Source: UBA11606 sp964504305 | GTDB taxonomy: Bacteria > Actinomycetota > Acidimicrobiia > Acidimicrobiales > Aldehydirespiratoraceae | Direction of reading: 5' to 3' | Length of the DNA: 64,000 nt | Assembly (NCBI GenBank): GCA_964504305.1 | Contig: CAZDEB010000010.1 | Coordinates: forward strand, 62,001 to 126,000 | Position numbers and translations under genes: made by a program | Part shown: positions 16,612 to 26,274 of the stretch, in pieces | Numbering within the stretch: position 1 is the stretch's first letter | How the letters are laid out: each line of letters starts with the position of its first letter | Notes under the pieces: model-generated | What the model saw: the letters and a program-made list of their open reading frames with translations, nothing else | Told to the model about the DNA's origin: nothing | Databases searched by the model: none

Positions 16612-18561
16612 CTATCCCCGCGGCGTCCAGGTCGGGGTCCAGCCGTAGTCCAAGACCAGGCGCTGCACCCACGCAGCCAACTGAGCTCGGGTCACTGTTT
16701 GATCCGGAGAGAAGGTGGTGGCGGTTGTGCCGGTCGTGATCTTGGAGTCTTTCATCCAACGAATCGCGGGCTCATAGTAGAAGCCGGCACCGACGTCATC
16801 GAAGTTGTGAGGCGTAGTGATGTTTGGCTCCCCGACGAGTCTCCACAAGAAGACCGCCATCTGAGCCCTGGTGACCGGAGCATCGGGGGCGAACGTGGTT
16901 GCACTGGTGCCGGTAGTGATGCCCTTTACGAAGGCCCACTTGACCGGCTCGTAGAAGTAGGTGCCGCCCCAAACGTCGGTGAACGGCTCCTCAAATAGGG
17001 TCCACTGCGAGCCAGAGAGCCGGAACAGGAACGTCACCATCTGGCCACGGGTGAGCGGCGCCTCGGGTGAATACGTCGTGGCGCTGGTGCCGGTGGTGAT
17101 GCCGTTGGCCTTCAAGAAGCCAACGCCTTCGGCGTAGAACGCCCATGGGGGGATGTCGTCAAACCCAGTCGGTCCGAACGGACCGGTATCGAATACGTCC
17201 GAGGTGGCCAGAACACCAAGCGGACTTGCCGCACCCAAGGTCTTGCTGGCAGTGTCGTAGGTATACGCATCCCAGAAACCATCGTCATCGGGAGCGACGC
17301 CGAAGTTGTCGGCGAGGGATTCGAACACGACGATGCTGCCATCTCCAGAAATCACCGGGAGAGCACTGTCACCGTTGCCTCCCACACCAGCGACCTCGCT
17401 GATCCGCTCAGGGGCAGTGTTGCCTACCGTGAAGATGAACACGTCCATCGCCAAGTTGGTGTCGCCAGGGACTAGGTTGGTGGCCCACGACTGGAAGGTC
17501 ACGTGAGTGCCATCGTCGGAGATAGACACCGCCAGCGAACGGTCGTTGGAGTCAACGCCGGTCTGGTACGGCACCGACACACGAGTGGTCTGCACCAGGT
17601 TTCGATCATAGACGTAGACATCGGCTACACCGTTGGTGTCACCAAAGATCAGGTTCTCGGCGAACGACTCAAAGGCGACATACCGGCCGTCACTGGAGAT
17701 CTTGGGCAAGAAGCTGTTGTCGTCCGCATTCTTGAGTTCTGCCGACAAGCTCACGCGTTCGGTCGTGTTGCCGAGACGGTCTCGCACAAAGATGTCCCAC
17801 TTGGCGTTGAGGTCGTTGCCAACAAGGTTTGTGGCCTCTGACTCGAAGGCCACGTAACGGCCGTCGCCGGACAAGTCCGGGACAAACGACCGGCCGTCGG
17901 CGCCTCCGCCCGAACCGCTAACACTGATCAACTCGACTGCACCAGTGACACGATCCTTGACAAAGATGTCTGAATCAATGTCGGTGTCGAGGGGATTGAG
18001 GTTCGAGGCCAGAGAGTGAAAGGCCACGTAGCGGCCGTCATCGCTGACCGAAGGGTGAAACGATGCGCCGTTGGCTTCGCTGCCATCGCCGGCGCGACTA
18101 ACAACTTCGAGCTGGCCCGTCAGGCGATCGGCAAGAATCACATCCCACGCATTGTTGGTATCAGTCATGCCAAAATTCGTAGCCCGGGAATGAAAGACGA
18201 CGAAGCGACCATCGGCTGAGATATCGCCAAAGGAGCTGTCGCCGTTGGCTTGTGCCGCCACGGTTCGACTCACCACCTCGAGCGTATGGTTGGTGCGATC
18301 CCGAATGAAGACGTCGCTGAATCCGTTTGTGTCGCCGGGCACGATGAAACCCTGCTCAGAGTGAAACACCACGAAACGACCATCGGCATTCACCGCCGGC
18401 AACATGGTCCCGTCGTCGGCGGTACCAAATAGCACCGGCCCAGACATGCCCGGAGTTCGAGCGACCGACGCCCCCGCGACAGTCGGAGCGACCAACGAGG
18501 CAAAAAGTGCAGCAACGATCAGAGACGGAAGAACCCTGGCGATAGAAAATTGGCGTGGCAT
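16612..18561 (-). CDS. Secreted surface protein with PD40/TolB-like repeats and three SLH-like repeats
   Basis: A 649-residue exported protein. A signal peptide (about residues 1-30) is followed by roughly seven repeats of about 58 residues containing DGRYVAFES or DGRFVVFHS and a DVFVRDR-type strand, typical of PD40/TolB beta-propeller blades. The C-terminal 190 residues hold three S-layer-homology-like repeats, each with GITTGTSATTFSP and a following TRGQM or TRAQM helix, which usually bind secondary cell-wall polymers. The start is ATG at 18561; the frame upstream to 18636 lacks signal-peptide features. It is probably a cell-surface structural or binding protein; no catalytic residues are evident. 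Confidence 0.85.
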   Translation of the reverse strand: MPRQFSIARVLPSLIVAALFASLVAPTVAGASVARTPGMSGPVLFGTADDGTMLPAVNADGRFVVFHSEQGFIVPGDTNGFSDVFIRDRTNHTLEVVSRTVAAQANGDSSFGDISADGRFVVFHSRATNFGMTDTNNAWDVILADRLTGQLEVVSRAGDGSEANGASFHPSVSDDGRYVAFHSLASNLNPLDTDIDSDIFVKDRVTGAVELISVSGSGGGADGRSFVPDLSGDGRYVAFESEATNLVGNDLNAKWDIFVRDRLGNTTERVSLSAELKNADDNSFLPKISSDGRYVAFESFAENLIFGDTNGVADVYVYDRNLVQTTRVSVPYQTGVDSNDRSLAVSISDDGTHVTFQSWATNLVPGDTNLAMDVFIFTVGNTAPERISEVAGVGGNGDSALPVISGDGSIVVFESLADNFGVAPDDDGFWDAYTYDTASKTLGAASPLGVLATSDVFDTGPFGPTGFDDIPPWAFYAEGVGFLKANGITTGTSATTYSPEAPLTRGQMVTFLFRLSGSQWTLFEEPFTDVWGGTYFYEPVKWAFVKGITTGTSATTFAPDAPVTRAQMAVFLWRLVGEPNITTPHNFDDVGAGFYYEPAIRWMKDSKITTGTTATTFSPDQTVTRAQLAAWVQRLVLDYGWTPTWTPRG

Positions 18562-18639
18562 AAGGCTCTGATCGAGCCGACAGCGTTTCGCCTTTACTCC
18601 CTCAGGGTCGAAAGACTCAGAAGCCCCAGTAACCAATCA

Positions 18640-18682
18640 ACCATGGTCCCGCCGGGACCGCCGATCGAAAGGACCATGGTCC
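18640..18682. promoter_or_regulatory. Twin palindromic sites ACCATGGTCC, 33 bp apart
   Basis: ACCATGGTCC occurs at 18640-18649 and again at 18673-18682. The core ACCATGGT is a perfect palindrome, and the 33-bp repeat distance is about three helical turns. The pair lies 79-121 bp upstream of the start of the SLH surface protein gene, so it could be a regulator binding region. The 187-bp gap also contains GC-rich sequence that may end clpC transcription. Confidence 0.5.
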
Positions 18683-18748
18683 GCGCTACCCGTTATTGCT
18701 CAGCCGGGCCGTTTAGCCGGCGCGGCCGGGCAGGGGCCAGGAGTTGGC

Positions 18749-21298
18749 TCAGAAACTCGACTCACCGGCGTCGGCCAACTCGGGTTCCTCGGGTTCGAAA
18801 CCTTCGATGGCTCGAAACACCACCTCGAGTTCGTCGGGAGCGTCGGCCTTGGGTTCGACATCGACAATGATGATCTCGCCGGCGCGGAACTCCTTGTAAA
18901 GCAAACGTTCCGACAAAGGATCCTCGACCAAACGCTGCAAAGCGCGACGCAGAGGGCGAGCCCCCAATGTCGGGTCGTAACCCTTGTCGGCGAGATGATC
19001 CTTCGCGGCGTCGGTTAGCTCGAGCCCCATGCCTTGGCCCGCCAATTGGATGGCGGTGCGGGCCACCATGAGATCGACAATTTGGCGAACCTCGGGCTGA
19101 GACAGTTCGTGGAACACGATTACGTCATCGATGCGGTTGAGGAACTCGGGCCGGAAGTGAGCTTTGAGAGCGTCGTTGACCTTTTCCTTCATGCGCTCGT
19201 AGTTCACGGCCTCGTCGGCCTTGGTGAAGCCGAGGTTGGCCTTGCGGAGATCTTGCGTACCAAGGTTGGAGGTCATGATCAGTACCGTGTTGCGGAAGTC
19301 GACCGAGCGGCCCTGCGAATCGGTCAACCGGCCTTCCTCGAGGATCTGCAACAACGTGTTGAACACATCGGGATGGGCCTTTTCGACTTCGTCGAACAGC
19401 ACCACCGAGAACGGCTTGCGGCGCACCTTTTCGGTGAGCTGGCCACCTTCTTCGTATCCCACATAACCAGGGGGCGAGCCGACCAGGCGGCTGACCGTGT
19501 GCTTCTCCTGGTATTCGGACATGTCGAGGCTGATGAGCGCACTTTCGTCGCCGAACAGGAACTCGGCGAGAGTCTTGGCGAGTTCGGTCTTGCCGACTCC
19601 GGACGGACCCAAGAAGATGAACGATCCGCTCGGCCGCTTGGGATCCTTGAGACCGGCTCGAGTGCGACGAATGGCTTGGCTGACCGCCTTGATGGAATCT
19701 TGCTGACCAATAACGCGCTTGTGAAGCTCGTCTTCCATCCGCAAAAGTTTTTGCGTTTCTTCCTCGGTCAGCTTGTAAACCGGGATACCGGTCCAGAGTG
19801 ACAGAACTTCGGCGATTGCTTCTTCGTCGACCTCGTCGAACAAGTCCAGACCCTTGGCTTTGGCGTCACCTTCCATCGAGTCGCGGCGGGCCAGAAGCTC
19901 CTTTTCCTTGTCGCGCAGCCGGCCGGCTTCTTCGAACTGCTGGCCCTCGACCGCATCTTTCTTTTGACGCACAACCTCGGAGATCTCGGATTCGAGTTCT
20001 TTGTATTCGGGTGGGGTCTCCATGCGCTTGATGCGCAGCCGCGAACCAGACTCGTCGATGAGGTCGATGGCCTTGTCGGGGAGGTGACGATCAGAGATGT
20101 AGCGATCGGCCAAGTTCGCCGCCGCGACCAGTGCCTGATCGGTGATGGTCACGCGGTGATGGGTTTCGTAACGGTCGCGAAGCCCCTTAAGAATCTCGAT
20201 CGTGTGAGCAACCGACGGTTCGTCCACCACGACCTTTTGGAAACGACGCTCGAGAGCAGCATCTTTCTCGAGATGCTTGCGATACTCGTCGAGTGTGGTC
20301 GCCCCAATGGTCTGCAGCTCGCCGCGAGCCAACATCGGCTTGAGAATCGACGCGGCATCGATTGCGCCTTCGGCTGCGCCGGCACCAACCAACGTGTGGA
20401 TCTCGTCGATGAACAAGATGATGTCGCCGCGAGATTTGATCTCTTTGAGAACCTTCTTGAGCCGCTCCTCGAAATCACCTCGGTACCTGGAACCGGCGAC
20501 AAGCGCACCTAGATCTAGGGTGTAAAGCTGCTTGTGGGCGAGCGTTTCGGGAACAGAGTCGGCGGCGATGGCCTGAGCCAGCCCTTCGACGATGGCCGTC
20601 TTGCCAACTCCCGGCTCGCCGACCAGAACCGGATTGTTCTTGGTGCGCCTACTAAGAATTTGCATGACTCGCTCGGTTTCGCGCGACCGGCCGATCACCG
20701 GATCGAGAGCCTTTTCGCGGGCGGCCTGTGTGAGGTTGCGACCGAATTGGTCGAGAACCAGCGAACCCGAACCAGAATCGCCGCCCGAACCGCCGGCTGT
20801 TGCGCCAGCTTTCTCGCCTGAGCCGCCACCCGCAGAACCCTCAGGGCCCGACCCAGACCCGGAGTACCCCGACAGAAGCTGGATCACCTGTTGGCGAACG
20901 CGGCTGAGGTCGGCGCCAAGCTTGACCAACACCTGAGCGGCGACGCCTTCGCCTTCGCGGATCAAGCCCAGGAGGATGTGCTCGGTGCCGATGTAGTTGT
21001 GGCCGAGCTGGAGGGCTTCGCGGAGGCTGAGTTCGAGGACCTTTTTGGCCCGCGGCGTAAAGGGAATGTGTCCCGACGGCGAGGATCCACCTTGCCCGAT
21101 GATTTCCTCGACCTGGTTGCGAACCGCTTCGAGGCTGATGCCGAGCGATTCCAGCGCTTTGGCGGCGACGCCTTCGCCTTCGTGAATCAGACCAAGCAGA
21201 ATGTGCTCGGTGCCGATGTAGTTGTGGTTGAGCAGGCGCGCCTCTTCTTGCGCCAACACCACCACACGCCGAGCCCTGTCTGTGAACCGCTCGAACAT
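18749..21298 (-). CDS. clpC: ATP-dependent Clp protease ATPase subunit ClpC
   Basis: AAA+ unfoldase of 849 residues that feeds proteins to the ClpP protease. The order is two Clp_N repeats (residues 1-145, each with NYIGTEHILLGLI), a Gly/Ser-rich linker, AAA1 with Walker A GEPGVGKTA, a coiled M-domain with a UVR motif (about residues 410-450), AAA2 with GPSGVGKTE, and the C-terminal Clp_D2 domain. This layout distinguishes ClpC from ClpB and ClpA. The RBS GGGAGG lies seven bases before ATG 21298. A 205-bp gap separates it from the divergent polyprenyl synthase gene. Confidence 0.97.
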   Translation of the reverse strand: MFERFTDRARRVVVLAQEEARLLNHNYIGTEHILLGLIHEGEGVAAKALESLGISLEAVRNQVEEIIGQGGSSPSGHIPFTPRAKKVLELSLREALQLGHNYIGTEHILLGLIREGEGVAAQVLVKLGADLSRVRQQVIQLLSGYSGSGSGPEGSAGGGSGEKAGATAGGSGGDSGSGSLVLDQFGRNLTQAAREKALDPVIGRSRETERVMQILSRRTKNNPVLVGEPGVGKTAIVEGLAQAIAADSVPETLAHKQLYTLDLGALVAGSRYRGDFEERLKKVLKEIKSRGDIILFIDEIHTLVGAGAAEGAIDAASILKPMLARGELQTIGATTLDEYRKHLEKDAALERRFQKVVVDEPSVAHTIEILKGLRDRYETHHRVTITDQALVAAANLADRYISDRHLPDKAIDLIDESGSRLRIKRMETPPEYKELESEISEVVRQKKDAVEGQQFEEAGRLRDKEKELLARRDSMEGDAKAKGLDLFDEVDEEAIAEVLSLWTGIPVYKLTEEETQKLLRMEDELHKRVIGQQDSIKAVSQAIRRTRAGLKDPKRPSGSFIFLGPSGVGKTELAKTLAEFLFGDESALISLDMSEYQEKHTVSRLVGSPPGYVGYEEGGQLTEKVRRKPFSVVLFDEVEKAHPDVFNTLLQILEEGRLTDSQGRSVDFRNTVLIMTSNLGTQDLRKANLGFTKADEAVNYERMKEKVNDALKAHFRPEFLNRIDDVIVFHELSQPEVRQIVDLMVARTAIQLAGQGMGLELTDAAKDHLADKGYDPTLGARPLRRALQRLVEDPLSERLLYKEFRAGEIIIVDVEPKADAPDELEVVFRAIEGFEPEEPELADAGESSF

Positions 21299-21491
21299 CG
21301 GTTGTTCCTCCCAAAATCGCGGGTAATCGGATCGTCCTGTTTCGCGAGCATACCGGCGGCCACTGCACTGAGGTCTTCGATCAGCTGCTAACTACTCGCT
21401 CCATCGGCAGCTTCAACGCCGCACCAAGGAAAGATGTTCCAAGTCGTCGCAGGTGTTGGGGCCGAAACTGGGGCAAACACGCACGACCGTC

Positions 21492-21497
21492 TAGCGT
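21492..21497 (+). promoter_or_regulatory. Leaderless -10 box of polyprenyl synthase gene
   Basis: TAGCGT, then 6 nt, then GTG at 21504. The rest of the 21299-21503 gap shows no other clear site. Confidence 0.55.
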
Positions 21498-21503
21498 GGA
21501 GGG

Positions 21504-22520
21504 GTGGCCCATCCTCTCGCGATCTTGCCGACCATGGAACCAGACCTTGTTCGCACCGAACAAGAACTTTTGCGCGTCGTTACCGCAGAGGGTGACTTTC
21601 TGACCGAGATCGCCAGCCATCTGATCAACGCCGGCGGCAAAAGAGTCCGCCCCGGCTTCGCCATTGCCTCGGCATCGGTTCTCGATCCAACTGGTTCCGA
21701 AGCAACCATCGATGTGATCCGAGGAGGCTGCGCGGTCGAATTGGTGCACATTGGCTCGCTGTACCACGACGACGTGATGGACGATGCCACTACTCGCCGC
21801 AGCGTAAAGAGCGTCAACTCCCAGTGGGGCAACCTTCGAGCAATCCTCGCCGGCGACTACTTGTTGGGCCGGGCATCGGAGCTTGCATCCGGACTCGGTA
21901 CCGAAGTCGCCGGACTCTTGGCGACCACGATCACCCAATTGTGCGAAGGGCAGATCTTCGAGCTCGAATCGGCCTACGACCCAGACCGCACCGTCGAACG
22001 CTACGAACGTTCGATCACCGGCAAGACGGCATCGTTGCTGGGTAGTGGATGCCGGATCGGGGCTCTTGTCGCCGGACATTCTCGGGCCACGGTCGAATCC
22101 TTGACCGAATTTGGGCTGGCCTACGGCATGGCTTTTCAGATCGTCGATGACATCCTCGACATTGTCGCCACCGACGCCGAACTCGGCAAACCAGCGGGCA
22201 ACGATCTCATCGAAGGGATCTATACCCTTCCCGTGATTCTTGCCCTGCAAGAAGACTCCATCGGCGACGAGTTGAGATCGCTTCTCTCTCCAACCATTTC
22301 GCTCGCCCAACGCGACCGGGCCCGCGAGTTGGTCAAAAAGTCAGACGGGCTTCAGTCGGCACTCGATTCGGCTCGGTCATGGGCCGACAAAGCGGCCGCT
22401 ACTCTCACCGACCTGCCCGACACACCCGGAGCGAGAGCGCTGCGGGCGGCCAGCGACGTGCTCATCGAGCGAGCCGCGGCCCCTCGAGGCCGCAAACGGT
22501 TTTCGGGGCGGGCTCGTTAG
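21504..22520 (+). CDS. Trans-polyprenyl diphosphate synthase
   Basis: Prenyltransferase of 338 residues that condenses isopentenyl diphosphate onto an allylic primer, probably for menaquinone or another long-chain prenyl product. The first aspartate-rich motif is YHDDVMDDATTRR (residues 88-99), the second is QIVDDILDI, and the substrate-binding GGKRVRP lies near residue 45. GTG at 21504 is supported by the leaderless promoter; ATG at 21534 is an alternative. Chain length cannot be set from sequence alone, but the residues before the first motif (VHIGSLYHDD) are of the longer-chain type. Confidence 0.9.
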   Translation: MAHPLAILPTMEPDLVRTEQELLRVVTAEGDFLTEIASHLINAGGKRVRPGFAIASASVLDPTGSEATIDVIRGGCAVELVHIGSLYHDDVMDDATTRRSVKSVNSQWGNLRAILAGDYLLGRASELASGLGTEVAGLLATTITQLCEGQIFELESAYDPDRTVERYERSITGKTASLLGSGCRIGALVAGHSRATVESLTEFGLAYGMAFQIVDDILDIVATDAELGKPAGNDLIEGIYTLPVILALQEDSIGDELRSLLSPTISLAQRDRARELVKKSDGLQSALDSARSWADKAAATLTDLPDTPGARALRAASDVLIERAAAPRGRKRFSGRAR

Positions 22521-23938
22521 TCGGCCGGATCGGCGATCTCAGTTTCTCGACGCAACGTCGGGAACAGCACAACGTCACGAATCGTGGTTGTCCCGGTAAG
22601 TAACATGACCAACCGATCGACACCTATGCCGAGCCCGGCAGTGCCCGGTAGCCCGTATTCGAGGGCCCGCAAGTAGTCCTCGTCAACAACCATGGCCTCG
22701 TCGTCGCCGGCTGCGCCTTCGGCCTCTTGAGCTTCGAAGCGTTGTCGTTGGATTTCGGGATCGGTGAGTTCGGAGAACCCGTTACACAGTTCGCGACCGG
22801 CGACAATTGCTTCGAACCGTTCGGTGTAGCCGGGCCGATCACGATGTTCGCGAGAAAGCGGCGACACTTCGACGGGATAGTCAGTGACAAAAACCGGACC
22901 CCAGAGCTCGGGCTCGCAGGTCTTTTCGTAGATCTCGAGGATGAGCTTTCCGGGACCGTAATGGTCCTTGACGGCCACGCCGAACTTGTCGCAAAGCGCT
23001 CGCAGTTCGTCCATCGGCGTATCGAGATTGATATCGACACCGGCGTGTTCGAGAATCAGCTCTTCCATCGTGGCTCGGCGCCAAGGCGTCGAAAGGTCGA
23101 CCTCGCGGCCGTCGTAATCGATGGTGGTCGAACCAATTACTTTCTCGGCGATTCCGGCGACCAGATTCTCGGTGAGGGTCATCATGTCGGCATGATCGGC
23201 GTAAGCCCAGTAAAGCTCGAGCATCGTGAACTCGGGATTGTGCCGAGTCGACATGCCTTCATTGCGAAATACCCGACCGATCTCGAAAACCTTTTCCATC
23301 CCTCCCACCACCAACCGCTTGAGATATAGCTCGGGCGCGATCCGCAGATACAGATTGGCGTCGAGCGCGTTGTGATGGGTCTCGAACGGCCGAGCCAGCG
23401 CGCCGCCAGGAATCGGATGCAGCATCGGGGTCTCGACCTCGACAAAGTCTTGATCGTGCAGCAGCGTTCGCATCGTGGCGACGATCTGGGAGCGCTGCGT
23501 GAAAGCGATCCGGGACTCTTCGGTGACCCAAAGATCGACGTAGCGCTGGCGATACCTGGTGTCTGGGTCGGAGATGCCATGCCACTTGTCGGGGAACGGA
23601 CGCTGGGTTGGAGCCAGCACTGTCCATTGGTCGACCCTCACCGATAGCTCGCCTCGGCGGGTCATCATGACGAGTCCGGTGACGGCGATCCAGTCGCCGA
23701 TCGACAGCCCCGTGAAGCCATCGAAATCTGGGGTGCTCTTGGCCATCGCGAACAGCTGGATTCGTCCCGTTGAGTCCTGAAGCGAACCAAAGGCCAGCTT
23801 GCCTTGATCTCGTCGCAGCATGAGCCGACCAGCGACCGTTACAACCTGGTCGGTTTCGGTGCCGGCCTCGGTATCTCCAAAATCATCGGCGACCGAGCGC
23901 GTGGAATGGGTGACGTCGTATCGGTAAGGGACGGTCAT
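22517..23938 (-). CDS. lysS: Lysyl-tRNA synthetase, class II
   Basis: Charges tRNA-Lys. The 473-residue protein has an N-terminal OB-fold (VVTVAGRLMLRRDQGKLAF), then class II motif 1 (VEVETPMLHPIPGGA), motif 2 (GRVFRNEGMSTRHNPEFTMLE) and motif 3 (GLGIGVDRLVMLLTG). It is slightly shorter than many LysS proteins. The next gene upstream on the strand, coaX, ends only 6 bp away, a pairing seen in other actinobacteria. The stop overlaps the convergent polyprenyl synthase gene by four bases. Confidence 0.97.
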   Translation of the reverse strand: MTVPYRYDVTHSTRSVADDFGDTEAGTETDQVVTVAGRLMLRRDQGKLAFGSLQDSTGRIQLFAMAKSTPDFDGFTGLSIGDWIAVTGLVMMTRRGELSVRVDQWTVLAPTQRPFPDKWHGISDPDTRYRQRYVDLWVTEESRIAFTQRSQIVATMRTLLHDQDFVEVETPMLHPIPGGALARPFETHHNALDANLYLRIAPELYLKRLVVGGMEKVFEIGRVFRNEGMSTRHNPEFTMLELYWAYADHADMMTLTENLVAGIAEKVIGSTTIDYDGREVDLSTPWRRATMEELILEHAGVDINLDTPMDELRALCDKFGVAVKDHYGPGKLILEIYEKTCEPELWGPVFVTDYPVEVSPLSREHRDRPGYTERFEAIVAGRELCNGFSELTDPEIQRQRFEAQEAEGAAGDDEAMVVDEDYLRALEYGLPGTAGLGIGVDRLVMLLTGTTTIRDVVLFPTLRRETEIADPAD

Positions 23939-23944
23939 AAGCGA

Positions 23945-24748
23945 CTACTTCGTGTTTCGGTCGTGCACGATCCGCAGACCGTGCAATGTCAGGAACGGCT
24001 CGACGTGTTCGATGGTGTCAGAGACCGGAGCTATCAAGTGTGCCAGCCCGCCGGTCGCGACCACATTGATTTCTCCGAGTTCGTTACCGAACCGGTTGAT
24101 CATGCCGTCGATCATTGCGGCAAACCCGAACACCGCACCGGACTGGATCGACTCGACTGTCGACTTGCCAATGACGCTTCGCGGCTCGACCAATTCGATA
24201 GCGCGCAGCATGGCGGCCCTTCCGAACAACGCATCGAGGCTGATCTCGATGCCAGGAGCGATCGCCCCTCCCAGGAACTCGCCCCTTTCGGATATGACAT
24301 CGAAATTGTTGCCGGTGCCGAAGTCGACCACCACGGTTGGTCCGCCATAGAGGTCGTAAGCCGCGATCGCGTTGGCGATCCGATCGGCACCGACCTCCTT
24401 GGGGTTGTCGTACAGGATCGGCATCCCGGTCTTGACGCCGGGTTCGATCACGATCGGTTCGAACGGCAAGTAACGCTCGACCATATGGCGAAGACTGGCC
24501 AAAATCCGTGGCACGCCCGAGCAGACCGCGGCACCCACCAGGTCGTGATCGAAATCGACCTCGACGGTGTCGAGCAAAGAACGAATTTGCACCGAATACT
24601 CGTCGCTGGTGCGATCGGCGTCGGTCGACAGCCGCCAATGATCAACCAACCCAAACGCCGCACCTTCGTTGGCACTATCGGAGTCGACTTGCGAGTCGTA
24701 GAGACCTAGCACCGTCTGGGTGTTACCGACATCTATCGTGAGAAGCAC
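23945..24748 (-). CDS. coaX: Type III pantothenate kinase
   Basis: Catalyses the first step of coenzyme A synthesis from pantothenate. The 267-residue ASKHA-fold protein has the phosphate-binding LLTIDVGNTQTVLGLY at the N-terminus, PKEVGADRIANAIAAYDLYG, and VVDFGTGNNFDVIS followed by FLGGAIAPGIEIS. The pair NN replaces the more usual Thr residues in the second phosphate loop. GTG at 24748 is chosen because TAGCGT lies seven bases upstream. It is cotranscribed with lysS and shares a divergent promoter region with the M20 peptidase gene. Confidence 0.93.
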   Translation of the reverse strand: MLLTIDVGNTQTVLGLYDSQVDSDSANEGAAFGLVDHWRLSTDADRTSDEYSVQIRSLLDTVEVDFDHDLVGAAVCSGVPRILASLRHMVERYLPFEPIVIEPGVKTGMPILYDNPKEVGADRIANAIAAYDLYGGPTVVVDFGTGNNFDVISERGEFLGGAIAPGIEISLDALFGRAAMLRAIELVEPRSVIGKSTVESIQSGAVFGFAAMIDGMINRFGNELGEINVVATGGLAHLIAPVSDTIEHVEPFLTLHGLRIVHDRNTK

Positions 24749-24755
24749 GAACGAA

Positions 24756-24761
24756 ACGCTA
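24756..24761 (-). promoter_or_regulatory. Leaderless -10 box of coaX
   Basis: TAGCGT, then 7 nt, then GTG at 24748. Confidence 0.6.
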
Positions 24762-24801
24762 CCTGACAAGCCTTGATGCCCCGCTATGAGCATCGGGAAC
24801 A

Positions 24802-24807
24802 TACGAT
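24802..24807 (+). promoter_or_regulatory. Leaderless -10 box of M20 peptidase gene
   Basis: TACGAT, then 6 nt, then GTG at 24814. Confidence 0.6.
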
Positions 24808-24813
24808 CACTGG

Positions 24814-26274
24814 GTGACCAACGCCGCCGCACCAGACCCGACCGACTCGCCCTCTCTCGACGGGCAACTCGTCGAACAAGTAGTCAACCGCCACTGGAAC
24901 GAAGCGCATCCAGTGCTCGAGGACTACATCCGGATACCCGCCAAATCGCCCAACTTCGATCCCGACTGGCAAGCCAACGGATACATCGCCGATGCCGTCG
25001 AGTTGGTGCGCAAATGGTGTGGCGACCACTGCCCCGAATCGGCCGAAGTTCTTGTCCACGAGATCGACGGACTGACCCCGGTGGTGATCGTTGACATTCC
25101 AGCAACGGCAGGCAGCCCCAACGAAGAAACCGTGTTGCTCTACGGGCATCTCGACAAGCAACCCGAGATGACCGGATGGCGCGACGGCCTCGGCCCATGG
25201 GAACCCGTGCTCGAGGGTGACCGCTTGTACGGGCGAGGCGGGGCCGACGACGGATACTCGGCATTCGCGGCCATGGCGGCCATCGATGCCGTTCGAACAG
25301 CAGGAGGACATCATCAAAGGTGCATCGTCTTGATCGAGGCCAGCGAAGAGTCGGGATCGCCCGACCTGCCCGCCCATCTCGACGCGTTGCGAGAACGACT
25401 CGGCGAGATCTCTCTGGTTGTTTGCCTCGACTCGGCCGGTCCCGACTACGACGCTATGTGGATGACCACCTCGCTTCGGGGCTTGATCCAAGCCGAGCTC
25501 CGAGTCGACGTTGTGAACCGTGGACTGCACTCCGGAATCGCCGGTGGCATCGCTCCTTCCAGCGTTCGGATTCTGAGGCAACTTCTCGACCGTATCGAGG
25601 ACCCGGCCACGGGGCGGATCCTTATCGACGCGTTCCATGTCGAAGTTCCCGAGGGGCGCCTAACCGAAGCCCGCGACGCGGCGGCCGCCGGCGTCGATCC
25701 TCGCGATGACGTTGCGTTTGCCGGCACCACCTGCGCCGACGCCGAAACCGCCGAGGCCGCGCTCCTTGCAACGTGCTGGCAACCAGCAATGGCCACAATC
25801 GGTATCGATGGAGTCCCCGCACTCGGCGATGCCGGCAACGTCTTACGACCCCACACCACCCTCGGTCTGTCGTTTCGGTTGCCGCCAACATGCGACCCCG
25901 ACTCGGCTATTGCTGCGTTGACCGACACGGTTACGGCCAACCCACCGAGCGGCGCCGAAGTCACCCTCACCATCAAAGAATCGGCACCGGGCTGGAACGC
26001 TCCCCCGACGGCCGCATGGCTACAAGCGGCGGCCGATCATGCGTCGACTACCCACTTTGGCCGGCCGACCGGTGCGTGGGGTATCGGCGGCTCGATTCCG
26101 TTCATGGCCATGCTCGGCGATGCTTATCCCAAGGCGCAATTCATGATCACTGGTGTGCTCGGGCCCGAGGCAAACGCCCACGGACCAAACGAGTTCCTGC
26201 ATTTGCCGACCGGGAGGCGCGTCAGCGCGTGCGTCGCTCACGTGCTGAACGCTCACGCTAGACCCGCTCAATGA
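24814..26274 (+). CDS. M20-family metallopeptidase (dipeptidase type)
   Basis: Cytoplasmic dinuclear zinc peptidase of 486 residues. The metal and catalytic sites are visible: YGHLDKQPEM (His and following Asp), RGGADDGYS (bridging Asp), EASEESGS (general-base Glu and metal Glu), CLDSAG (Asp) and NAHGPNEF (His). The lid domain lies between, from about residue 225 to 350. The substrate is probably a dipeptide or small peptide, by similarity to the carnosinase-like branch; it is not determined. The 3' end overlaps the convergent thiolase gene by 17 bp. Confidence 0.9.
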   Translation: MTNAAAPDPTDSPSLDGQLVEQVVNRHWNEAHPVLEDYIRIPAKSPNFDPDWQANGYIADAVELVRKWCGDHCPESAEVLVHEIDGLTPVVIVDIPATAGSPNEETVLLYGHLDKQPEMTGWRDGLGPWEPVLEGDRLYGRGGADDGYSAFAAMAAIDAVRTAGGHHQRCIVLIEASEESGSPDLPAHLDALRERLGEISLVVCLDSAGPDYDAMWMTTSLRGLIQAELRVDVVNRGLHSGIAGGIAPSSVRILRQLLDRIEDPATGRILIDAFHVEVPEGRLTEARDAAAAGVDPRDDVAFAGTTCADAETAEAALLATCWQPAMATIGIDGVPALGDAGNVLRPHTTLGLSFRLPPTCDPDSAIAALTDTVTANPPSGAEVTLTIKESAPGWNAPPTAAWLQAAADHASTTHFGRPTGAWGIGGSIPFMAMLGDAYPKAQFMITGVLGPEANAHGPNEFLHLPTGRRVSACVAHVLNAHARPAQ

